A DNA stretch of 64,000 nt, taken from contig NZ_JBEPTK010000006.1 in assembly GCF_040549485.1 (NCBI RefSeq), forward strand, positions 1 to 64,000. Direction: 5' to 3'. The notes under the pieces are model-generated. The model did no database searches. It saw only the letters and a list, made by a program, of their open reading frames with translations, and was not told where the DNA came from. The position numbers and the translations under genes are program-made. Positions 35,530 through 42,622 of the stretch are shown here, in pieces. The number at the start of each line of letters is the position of its first letter. Within the stretch, counting starts at the first letter, position 1. Source of the DNA: Constrictibacter sp. MBR-5. Lineage in GTDB: Bacteria; Pseudomonadota; Alphaproteobacteria; JAJUGE01.

Positions 35530-36494
35530 TCGCGCGGCTCATTCTCCTGCTGCTGTTGCTGCTGGCGGCGCCCGTGACGTCCGCCATGGCGGCGAGCCCC
35601 TTCCCCTCCGCCGGATCGGGCGGCGAGCGGCCGTCGGCCGCAGCGGCCCCCACCGAGCCGCCCGGTCTCGTCTCGCGCTATCTCCTGCAGCTCCGTCAGG
35701 TCCAGGCGTCCCTGCATCGCCAGTTGGCGGGCGCCGCCGGCGATGTCGCGGCGACGGGCAGCAGCGCCGCCATGCTCGCGCTGATCGGCATCGGCTTCCT
35801 GTACGGCATCTTCCACGCCGCCGGCCCTGGCCACGGCAAGGTGGTGATCACGTCCTACCTGCTGGCGAACGTCGCCCAGGTGCGCCGCGGGATCCTGCTC
35901 GCCGCCACGGCATCGGCCGCCCAGGCCGTGACCGCCGTGGCGCTGGTCGGGGTGCTCGTCCTCGCCCTTGGCATGGCGCAGTTTCAGACGGTGCACAGCG
36001 TCTGGTACCTCGAAATGGCCAGTTACCTGCTTCTCCTGCTGGTCGGACTCGCCCTCCTGCGCAATCTCTGGCGCGGCGGCCATTCGCACGACCATGGCCA
36101 CTGCGGACATGCTTGCGGGCACGCTCACCATCATCATCACGCACCGCCGGCCGCGGCCCGCGACGACAGGCGCGGGTTCCTCGCGATGGTGGCCGCCGTG
36201 GGCCTGCGGCCCTGCAGCGGCGCCGTGATCCTCCTGCTGTTCAGCGTGGCGCAGGGGGTCTTCCTGGCCGGCGTCGCCGGGACCATCGCGATGGCGGTCG
36301 GAACGGCCATCACCGTCTCCGTGCTCGCGATCCTCAGCGTGGGCGCGCGCGATCTGGCGCTGCGGATGGCCGGGAGCGGCGCCGGACTGGCGCGCGTCCA
36401 CACCGTCCTCGCCGCATCCGGTGCCCTCGCCATTGCGCTGTTCGGTGCGGCCATGCTGGCTGCGGGTTTGACCGGCGGTCCCCAGCCCTTCTGA
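35526..36494 (+). CDS. NicO-family (RcnA-like) nickel/cobalt-type transporter
   Basis: A 322-residue membrane protein with an N-terminal signal-like segment and about six more hydrophobic segments. The NicO motif 'GIFHAAGPGHGKVVITSYLLA' (His97, His103) and the second motif 'VGLRPCSGAVILLLFSVAQG' are clear. Between them is a cytoplasmic or periplasmic His-rich loop, residues 186-205, with more than ten His. Family members export or import Ni/Co; those joined to DUF1007 are suspected importers or zinc-related. The start overlaps the DUF1007 stop, so the pair works as a unit. Confidence 0.88.
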   Translation: MIARLILLLLLLLAAPVTSAMAASPFPSAGSGGERPSAAAAPTEPPGLVSRYLLQLRQVQASLHRQLAGAAGDVAATGSSAAMLALIGIGFLYGIFHAAGPGHGKVVITSYLLANVAQVRRGILLAATASAAQAVTAVALVGVLVLALGMAQFQTVHSVWYLEMASYLLLLLVGLALLRNLWRGGHSHDHGHCGHACGHAHHHHHAPPAAARDDRRGFLAMVAAVGLRPCSGAVILLLFSVAQGVFLAGVAGTIAMAVGTAITVSVLAILSVGARDLALRMAGSGAGLARVHTVLAASGALAIALFGAAMLAAGLTGGPQPF

Positions 36495-36521
36495 GGCGGA
36501 GAACGCCCGGACGGCCGCGCC

Positions 36522-38696
36522 TCAAGCCAGCTGGACCGTCGCCTCCAGCAGACGCGCGGGGTCCGCGGCGGGGCCGACGAAGAACCGGAATTCACCGGGC
36601 TCCAGCACGGGCTCCATGTCGGGCCCGACCAGCGCCAGCTCGGCCACCGGCAGCATGATCCTGACGCGGCGCGCCTCTCCCGGCTCCAGCACCGCTCGCG
36701 CCAGGCCCTTCAGTTCCATGATCGGCCGCGCGATCGAGGCGACGCTGTCGCGCACGAAGAGCAGCACGGTCTCCTCTCCGGCGACCGGCCCCACGTTGCC
36801 GACCTCGACCTCGACGGCGAGCGTGTCCCCGGCACGGAAGACGGGCGGCGACACCTGCAGATCGCTGTAGACGAACTGCGCATAGGACAGGCCGTGGCCG
36901 AAGGGAAACTGCGGCTCCACCGGCAGGTCGAGATACTTGCTGGTGTAGTGGTTGTCGGGATGGGCGGGCCGGCCCGTCGGACGGCGCGCGTGGAAGATCG
37001 GGATCTGCCCCCCGTCGGTCGGCCAGGATACCGGCAGCCGTCCCGTCGGATTCCAGGCGCCCGTCAGGATGTCCGCCAGGGCGTTGCCGGCCTCGTCCCC
37101 CGGAAACCACGTCGCGATCACCGCCGCCGCCTGCTCGAACAGCCATGGCAACGGCAGCGGCCGGCCCGAGACGAGCGCCACCACGACCGGCGTGCCCGCG
37201 GCCAGGACGGCGCGGGCCAGTTCTTCCTGCCGGTCCGGCAGTTCCAGCCGGCCGCGGCTCGCCGCCTCGCCGCTCAGCGACGCCGTCTCGCCGATGCAGA
37301 GCAGGACGAGGTCCGCCCCGCGCGCCGCCGCCACGGCCTCTGCGATCCTGTCGTCGTCCGGCGCATCGCCCGGGATCAGCGGCAGCCCGGCCTCGTAGGT
37401 CAGGTCCCGGTCGGCCATCGCGATCCGCAACCCGTCCAGAAAGGTGATCGCCGCGTCGTGGTTGCCGGCGCCATACCAGGAGCCGAGCATGTCGCGCCGG
37501 GCATGCGCCAGCGGGCCAATCACGGCGATGCGGCGCACCGAGTCGGCAACCGGCAGGACGGCGTCGCGGTTGGTGAGGAGCACCATCGACCGGCACGCGG
37601 CTTCCCGCGCGAGGCCGCGATAGGCGACGCGCCAGCCCTCGGGCAGCGGAACGGCGCCGCGGCGGTAGGGATCGTCGAACAGGCCCAGCCGCTCCTTCAG
37701 CGCGAGGACCCGCCGCACGGCCGCGTCGATGTCCGCCATGTCGACCAGCCCGCGCTCCAGCGCCACCGGCAGGCCCCGCGCATACGCTCCCGACATCATG
37801 TCGATATCCACGCCGGCGCGCAGCGCCAGCGCCGCCGCTTCGGCCAGGTCGGCCGCGATGCCGTGCTGGATCAGCTCGCCGATGGCGCCGTAGTCGCTGA
37901 TCATCGCCCCGTCGAAGCCCCAGCGCTCGCGCACCAGTTCGGTCAGCAGCGGCCGGTTCGCCGTCATCGGGACGCCGGCGATGTCGTTGAAGGCCGGCAT
38001 GATCGCCGGCACGCCCGCGGCGACCGCGGCGGCGAACGGCGGCAGATAGGTCTCGTGCAGCATCCGCTCCGAGACGTCGACCTGCGCGTAGTCTCGGCCG
38101 GCGAGCGGCGCGCCATAGGCGGTGAAGTGCTTCGCCTGGGCCGCGACGCTGTCCTCTGCCGTGAGGTCCGGCCCCTGGAAGCCCCTGACCTTGGCTTCGG
38201 CGAAGCGGCTGGCCAGCCACGGATCCTCGCCGGGTCCCTCAACGATCCGGCCCCAGCGCGGGTCGCGGCAGACGTCGAGCATCGGCGCGAACGTCAGCGC
38301 CAGGCCGTCCGCCGACGCCTCGATCGCGGCGGCGCGGGCGGTCCGTTCCCACAGGTCGGGATCGAACGCCGCGGCCTCGCCGAGCGGCACCGGGAAGATG
38401 GTGCGGTGCCCGTGCACCACGTCGAAGGTCATCAGCAGCGGGATGCCGAGTCGCGTCTGTTCCACCGCCAGGCGCTGCATGCCGCGCGTGGCCTCGCCGC
38501 CATAGAGGTTCAGGATGCTTCCCGCGGCTCCGGCGAGGATCTCCGACACGTAGTTGTCGGAGACGGTCGGGCCGGTGACGGCGAAGTCCGCCGACACCAT
38601 GGTCAGCTGCCCCAGCTTCTCCGGCAGCGTCATCCTGGCCAGCAGCGCGTCGATGCGGCTTTCGGAAACGGAGGCCACGGGCACGCCCTCACGCAT
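36522..38696 (-). CDS. Glycoside hydrolase family 3 beta-glucosidase (BglX-like)
   Basis: A 724-residue GH3 enzyme that removes terminal beta-linked glucose or xylose. The N-terminal TIM-barrel domain has 'APMLDVCRDPRWGRIVEGPGEDPWLASRFAEAKVRGFQG', 'KHFTAYG' and the nucleophile Asp268 in 'GAMISDYGAIGEL'. The second domain has 'SLSGEAASR', holding the likely acid/base Glu. The C-terminal fibronectin III-like domain follows ('GHGLSYAQFVYSDL...'). No signal peptide is seen, so it may be cytoplasmic, unlike periplasmic E. coli BglX. It is convergent with the NicO gene and stands alone. Confidence 0.93.
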   Translation of the reverse strand: MREGVPVASVSESRIDALLARMTLPEKLGQLTMVSADFAVTGPTVSDNYVSEILAGAAGSILNLYGGEATRGMQRLAVEQTRLGIPLLMTFDVVHGHRTIFPVPLGEAAAFDPDLWERTARAAAIEASADGLALTFAPMLDVCRDPRWGRIVEGPGEDPWLASRFAEAKVRGFQGPDLTAEDSVAAQAKHFTAYGAPLAGRDYAQVDVSERMLHETYLPPFAAAVAAGVPAIMPAFNDIAGVPMTANRPLLTELVRERWGFDGAMISDYGAIGELIQHGIAADLAEAAALALRAGVDIDMMSGAYARGLPVALERGLVDMADIDAAVRRVLALKERLGLFDDPYRRGAVPLPEGWRVAYRGLAREAACRSMVLLTNRDAVLPVADSVRRIAVIGPLAHARRDMLGSWYGAGNHDAAITFLDGLRIAMADRDLTYEAGLPLIPGDAPDDDRIAEAVAAARGADLVLLCIGETASLSGEAASRGRLELPDRQEELARAVLAAGTPVVVALVSGRPLPLPWLFEQAAAVIATWFPGDEAGNALADILTGAWNPTGRLPVSWPTDGGQIPIFHARRPTGRPAHPDNHYTSKYLDLPVEPQFPFGHGLSYAQFVYSDLQVSPPVFRAGDTLAVEVEVGNVGPVAGEETVLLFVRDSVASIARPIMELKGLARAVLEPGEARRVRIMLPVAELALVGPDMEPVLEPGEFRFFVGPAADPARLLEATVQLA

Positions 38697-38901
38697 AGCG
38701 GCGCAGGCTCATGCGCCGGGCACGACTCCTAGCCCATGCGCGTCCCACCCGCCAGCGCTCGTTCCGAGGCACCAGCCTCTGGCTGTACCCTGTGGCGCGC
38801 GTCATGCTAGAAGCCCACGGTCCGGCGTCGGGCGGCCTCAATGCGTGGCCGGAGTCGCAAGGCCGGAGCGAAGCCGACACGCAGCCCCGAGGAGACGAGT
38901 C

Positions 38902-39588
38902 TTGACCCGTTACGCCATCCCCGCCTGGGAGCACACCAGCCTGCCCGTGGTCGGCAGCGACGAGCGTTTCCCGGTGCGCCGCATCTATTGCGTCGGCCGC
39001 AACTACGCAGCCCACGCTCGTGAGCTCGGCAACGACGAGCGCGACCCGCCCTTCTTCTTCATGAAGCCAGCCGATGCGATCGTCCAGGACGGCACGACCT
39101 TCTCCTACCCCGTCGCGACCGACAACCTGCACCACGAGGTCGAACTCGTCGTCGCACTGAAGTCGGGCGGCAAGGACATCCCGGCCGACAAGGCGCTCGA
39201 CCATGTCTTCGGCTATGCCGTCGGCATCGACCTGACCCGCCGCGACATCCAGGACGTGGCGAAGAAGATGGCCCGCCCGTGGGACATGGCGAAGGGCTTC
39301 GACGCCTCGGCGCCGTGCGGAGCGCTGCGCCGCGCCACCGAGACCGGCCACCCCTCCTCCGCCCGGATCACGCTGAAGATCAACGGCGAGGTCCGTCAGG
39401 ACGGCGACATCGACGCGATGATCTGGAACATCCCGGACACCATCGCCTACCTCTCCGGCCTCATCGAACTGAAGCCTGGCGACCTGATCTTCACCGGCAC
39501 GCCCGAAGGCGTCGGCCCGGTGAAGCGCGGCGACAAGCTGGAAGCGACCGTGGCGGGCCTCGGCGACCTCACCGTCTCCGTCGCCTGA
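38902..39588 (+). CDS. Fumarylacetoacetate hydrolase family protein (fumarylpyruvate-hydrolase-like)
   Basis: A 228-residue FAH-fold enzyme. 'RRIYCVGRNYAAHARELGNDERDPPFFFMKPADAIV' is typical of the fumarylpyruvate hydrolase/NagK-type branch. Metal-binding acidic residues lie in 'HHEVELVVAL' and 'GIDLTRRDIQ', and 'IFTGTPEGVGPVKRGD' closes the site. The frame is open from 38554, but AGGAGA at 38890-38895 sits 6 bases before a TTG at 38902, and the family start follows it, so TTG is chosen. It hydrolyses a C-C bond in an acylpyruvate; the exact substrate is unknown. It is 14 bases before the exonuclease III gene. Confidence 0.88.
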   Translation: MTRYAIPAWEHTSLPVVGSDERFPVRRIYCVGRNYAAHARELGNDERDPPFFFMKPADAIVQDGTTFSYPVATDNLHHEVELVVALKSGGKDIPADKALDHVFGYAVGIDLTRRDIQDVAKKMARPWDMAKGFDASAPCGALRRATETGHPSSARITLKINGEVRQDGDIDAMIWNIPDTIAYLSGLIELKPGDLIFTGTPEGVGPVKRGDKLEATVAGLGDLTVSVA

Positions 39589-39602
39589 ACCACGCATTCC
39601 CG

Positions 39603-40421
39603 ATGGTTTCGACCAGAATCGCGACATGGAACATCAATTCCGTGCGCATCCGGCTGGATATCATCGCCCGGCTGACGGCCGAGCGTCGGCCGGACGTGCT
39701 CTGCCTCCAGGAGATCAAGGTCGAGGACCACGGTTTCCCGGCGGACGCGCTCCGGCAGCTCGGCTACGAGCACCAGGTCGTCAGCGGCATGAAGGCGTAT
39801 CACGGGGTGGCGATCCTCTCGCGGTTGCCGCTCCGTAACGCCGGGACGCTGAACTGGTGCGAACAGACCGATTGCCGTCACGTCTTCGCCGAACTGGCCG
39901 ACGGGACGGCGATCCACAACTTCTACATCCCCGCGGGCGGCGACATTCCCGACCCCGTCGCCAATCCGAAGTTCGCCCACAAGCTCCGCTTCATGGACGA
40001 ACTGACCGAGTGGATGGCGCGGCATCTCGATCCGGCGGCGAAGCGCGTGCTCGTCGGCGACCTCAACGTCGCGCCGCTGGAAACCGACGTCTGGTCGCAC
40101 AAACAGCTGCTGAAAGTCGTCAGCCACACGCCGGTCGAGGTCGAGCGATTCGGCCGCATGCAGACGGCCGGCGCCTGGCACGACGCGGTGCGGCATTTCG
40201 TGCCGCCCGACCAGAAGCTCTACACGTGGTGGAGCTACCGCGCGCGCGACTGGGCCGCCGCGGATCGCGGGCGGCGCCTCGACCATATCTGGGTGTCGCC
40301 GGCATTGAAGCCGTCCCTGCGCGCTGCCGAAGTGATCAGGGAAGCGCGCGGCTGGACTCTGCCGTCCGACCACGTCCCGGTTCTCTGTGACCTCGACCTG
40401 GATTTTTCGGCGGCAGCCTGA
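39603..40421 (+). CDS. xthA: Exodeoxyribonuclease III / AP endonuclease
   Basis: A 272-residue ExoIII-family protein for base-excision repair, cutting DNA 5' of abasic sites. Motifs: 'IATWNINSVRIRL' with Asn10, 'PDVLCLQEIKV' with the metal ligand Glu37, 'AYHGVAILSR', 'LVGDLNVAP' with catalytic Asp/Asn, 'WSYRARDWAADRG-like' stretch, 'RLDHIWVSP' and 'PSDHVPVLCDL' with the catalytic His. Length is normal (about 268). It is just downstream of the FAH gene, probably co-transcribed. Confidence 0.95.
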   Translation: MVSTRIATWNINSVRIRLDIIARLTAERRPDVLCLQEIKVEDHGFPADALRQLGYEHQVVSGMKAYHGVAILSRLPLRNAGTLNWCEQTDCRHVFAELADGTAIHNFYIPAGGDIPDPVANPKFAHKLRFMDELTEWMARHLDPAAKRVLVGDLNVAPLETDVWSHKQLLKVVSHTPVEVERFGRMQTAGAWHDAVRHFVPPDQKLYTWWSYRARDWAAADRGRRLDHIWVSPALKPSLRAAEVIREARGWTLPSDHVPVLCDLDLDFSAAA

Positions 40422-40493
40422 CGTTCGGTGACGGCCCGGCTTTCGGCGGCGGCTTCGCCCCGCCGTGAGGCCGGCTACAGCACCGCGAATCGG

Positions 40494-41582
40494 TCAGAGT
40501 TCGCGCAGGATCTCTTCGCGCTTCGCCTGGAGCTCGCTGCTGCTGATCAGGCCTTCGTCATGGGCGATCTGCAGTCGCCGCAGCCGATCCAGGACCAGCG
40601 AGTTCTCCCAGCGCTTGTGCTGAGACGCATCGCCGCCGGCCGATTCGCCGAAGCCCGGCATGCGCGGCGGCGGCGGCACGGACGGACGACCTGCGGCGAC
40701 GGGAACGGGCATCGACGACGGCGGTCCCGGCGGCCGCACCGTCGTCTGGGTCGTGACCGGCGGATACACCGGACGGCCCTGGTGCGGGACCGGCGTCGTG
40801 TGCTCCACGGCGGCCGGCGCGGCGGCTTGCGACGGCTGCTGCTCCACGCTCGGAGTCGCCGCGGCGCCCTCCTCGGCGTCGGCATCCGCGGGCGGATGCT
40901 CCAGCGGCTGGGTCCGGTACGGGCGGGCATAGACCGTCCCGCGCGCCCCCGTCGGCCGCAGTCCCGTCGGCCTGTCGGTCATCCACTGCGCCCGCAGGAA
41001 TGGATCCTCCGCATGCACCCGCTTGCGGATCGTGACGCTGATCCGCCGCGAGAACAGGACGTAGGCGATCCAGAGCACCACCGGCAGGCCGCGCAGCACC
41101 AGGCCGAAACTGCCGCGATCCTGGTATTCCGGCGGAACGCCCGCCGTCATCACCATGAAGAACAGTGCCGCGGATCCCAGGCCGATCAGGGCGGCCAGCA
41201 GGAAATGCGGCAGGAAGGACGCCTGCTCGCGCCCCAGCTTGAGCGCCGCTACCCAGGCCGCACCCAGCAGCACCACGTCGAGTCCGAGCACGAACCAGAA
41301 TTGCGTCGGAATCCTGTGGCCGCCCCAGAGCAGCCGTATGTCCTGCACCACGAGGGCGAGCGGTGCGGCGAACAGGAAGGCCAGCAGGATCAGCGCCCAG
41401 CCGAACACACCGTACAACGGATGCTGTCGCGCGACGTCCTCGGGCAGATAGACCCAGCGTCCCGCGCTCGCGGTCCGGCCGGACGCTTCCGTCGTCGCAG
41501 TCTGGTCGGTGCCGCTGACTACCATCTGGTCCCGCGCCGCTTGATCGAAGATGAGAGGAAAATATCCGAACCCCGGCCGCAT
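40494..41582 (-). CDS. Membrane protein with DUF2569-like N-terminus and C-terminal SHOCT-like domain
   Basis: Up to 362 residues. The first part has four hydrophobic segments (about 60-190) beginning 'HPLYGVFGWALILLAFLFAAPLAL', reminiscent of DUF2569 membrane proteins. The middle (about 200-310) is a Pro/Ala-rich, disordered linker. The final 35 residues ('LDRLRRLQIAHDEGLISSSELQAKREEILREL') match the SHOCT (short C-terminal) domain, a helical oligomerisation module. The start is unsure: ATG 41582 is the farthest, and ATG 41525 would remove 19 residues; neither has a good ribosome binding site. Function unknown. Confidence 0.65.
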   Translation of the reverse strand: MRPGFGYFPLIFDQAARDQMVVSGTDQTATTEASGRTASAGRWVYLPEDVARQHPLYGVFGWALILLAFLFAAPLALVVQDIRLLWGGHRIPTQFWFVLGLDVVLLGAAWVAALKLGREQASFLPHFLLAALIGLGSAALFFMVMTAGVPPEYQDRGSFGLVLRGLPVVLWIAYVLFSRRISVTIRKRVHAEDPFLRAQWMTDRPTGLRPTGARGTVYARPYRTQPLEHPPADADAEEGAAATPSVEQQPSQAAAPAAVEHTTPVPHQGRPVYPPVTTQTTVRPPGPPSSMPVPVAAGRPSVPPPPRMPGFGESAGGDASQHKRWENSLVLDRLRRLQIAHDEGLISSSELQAKREEILREL

Positions 41583-41619
41583 GTCATGACCGCATGCCGC
41601 CTAACGCAGGTTGCCTAAG

Positions 41620-42108
41620 TCAGTCGGAGCGGTAAAGGAAATACCGGCCCGGCGCCACATGGGCCGGAAGTGCCTCGCCCTGCAGGTTCGCGTCGTCGAA
41701 CGCCTGGTCGGAGACCAGGACGCCGCCCTTCGCGAGCAGCCGGATCACCGCCGGTTTCAGGGCATGGGCCAGACTGCGGCTGGCCGCGGCGTCCCCGCTG
41801 CCGATATCCGCGTGAATCAACGCCGCCGAGCCCCGGAAACGTTCGGCCGCGGCCGGCAGCGTCTCGCGGAAGTCGCCCAGGAACAGATGCTCCGCCGGCG
41901 GGATGCAGTCGGGATGCGCCGCGACGTGGCGGTCGAACACCAGGATGGTCCGTTCCGGCATTCTCTTGCGCAGATGGTCGTAGGTGCGGCCGTTCCCCAG
42001 GCCCACCTCGAACACCGGGCCCGGCAGACGGCAGACCAGTTCCGCCGCCCGGTCCAGGCAGTCGCGCTGCGCTTCGAGTCTCCGGATGGCGCTGTCGAGC
42101 CGGCTCAT
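41620..42108 (-). CDS. Class I SAM-dependent methyltransferase-like protein
   Basis: A 162-residue protein. 'PVFEVGLGNGRTYDHLRKRM' (residues 31-50) is the SAM-binding motif I, and 'ERTILVFDRHVAAHPDCIP' contains the acidic motif II residue. 'ALIHADIGSGD' and 'LAKGGVLVSDQAF' are later strands of the Rossmann fold. The small size suggests a minimal methyltransferase with no substrate-binding insert. It overlaps the cyclic-nucleotide-binding gene by 4 bases and is the last gene of a three-gene minus-strand operon with a degenerate ABC protein. Its substrate is unknown; a glycan or lipid made by this locus is plausible. Confidence 0.8.
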   Translation of the reverse strand: MSRLDSAIRRLEAQRDCLDRAAELVCRLPGPVFEVGLGNGRTYDHLRKRMPERTILVFDRHVAAHPDCIPPAEHLFLGDFRETLPAAAERFRGSAALIHADIGSGDAAASRSLAHALKPAVIRLLAKGGVLVSDQAFDDANLQGEALPAHVAPGRYFLYRSD

Positions 42109-42593
42109 CGCTCCTGCCCGGCTCCCGCCGGCTGCTGCGCGCTCGCGTTGCGCGTGACGGCGTCCCTCAGGTCGCCTGTTGTCTTCTCGAGCCGGATGGC
42201 GAGTTCGCGCATGATCTCCACCGCGATCTGCGGGAACTCCGTGATCAGCCTGAAAAACAGTTCCTTGGTGATGCGCAGGGTCACGAGGCGCGAACAGGCG
42301 CGGACGGTGGCCGTACGCGGCACGTCGATCAGGATGGCGATCTCGCCGACGATGTCGTTCTGACCAAGCCCGGCGACGCGGATCTGGCCCTGCTGCGAAT
42401 TCACGAGCACGTCGGCATCGCCCTGAAGCACGATGTATGCGGCATCCCCCATGTCCCCCTGGCGGAACAGGACTTCGTCCTTTTCGAAGGTCATCCGCTC
42501 GCTGGTGAAGGCGATCAGCTTCAGCTTGGATGGCTCGATCCGCGCGAACAGCGGGACGCGGCGCAGGATCTCGACTTCCTCGTTGAGCGACAT
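42105..42593 (-). CDS. Cyclic nucleotide-binding domain protein without DNA-binding domain
   Basis: A 162-residue protein with one Crp-like cNMP-binding domain: 'LIAFTSERMTFEKDEVLFRQGDMGDAAYIVLQGDADVLV' and the phosphate-binding cassette 'VGEIAILIDVPRTATVRA' (PRTATVRA, the cassette pattern). The helix following is long and Arg/Glu-rich, and no helix-turn-helix is present, so it is not a CRP-type transcription factor. It probably acts as a regulatory partner for the ABC protein encoded immediately upstream (29-base gap) or for the methyltransferase downstream (4-base overlap). Confidence 0.85.
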   Translation of the reverse strand: MSLNEEVEILRRVPLFARIEPSKLKLIAFTSERMTFEKDEVLFRQGDMGDAAYIVLQGDADVLVNSQQGQIRVAGLGQNDIVGEIAILIDVPRTATVRACSRLVTLRITKELFFRLITEFPQIAVEIMRELAIRLEKTTGDLRDAVTRNASAQQPAGAGQER

Positions 42594-42622
42594 CGACTAG
42601 CCTCCCCTCCCCTCCGCGTGGG

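Noticed and set aside
34936-36494. Firm assignment of the DUF1007/NicO pair as a nickel or cobalt exporter
   Set aside because: NicO members differ in metal and direction. The upstream palindrome points to zinc instead, so the substrate is left open.
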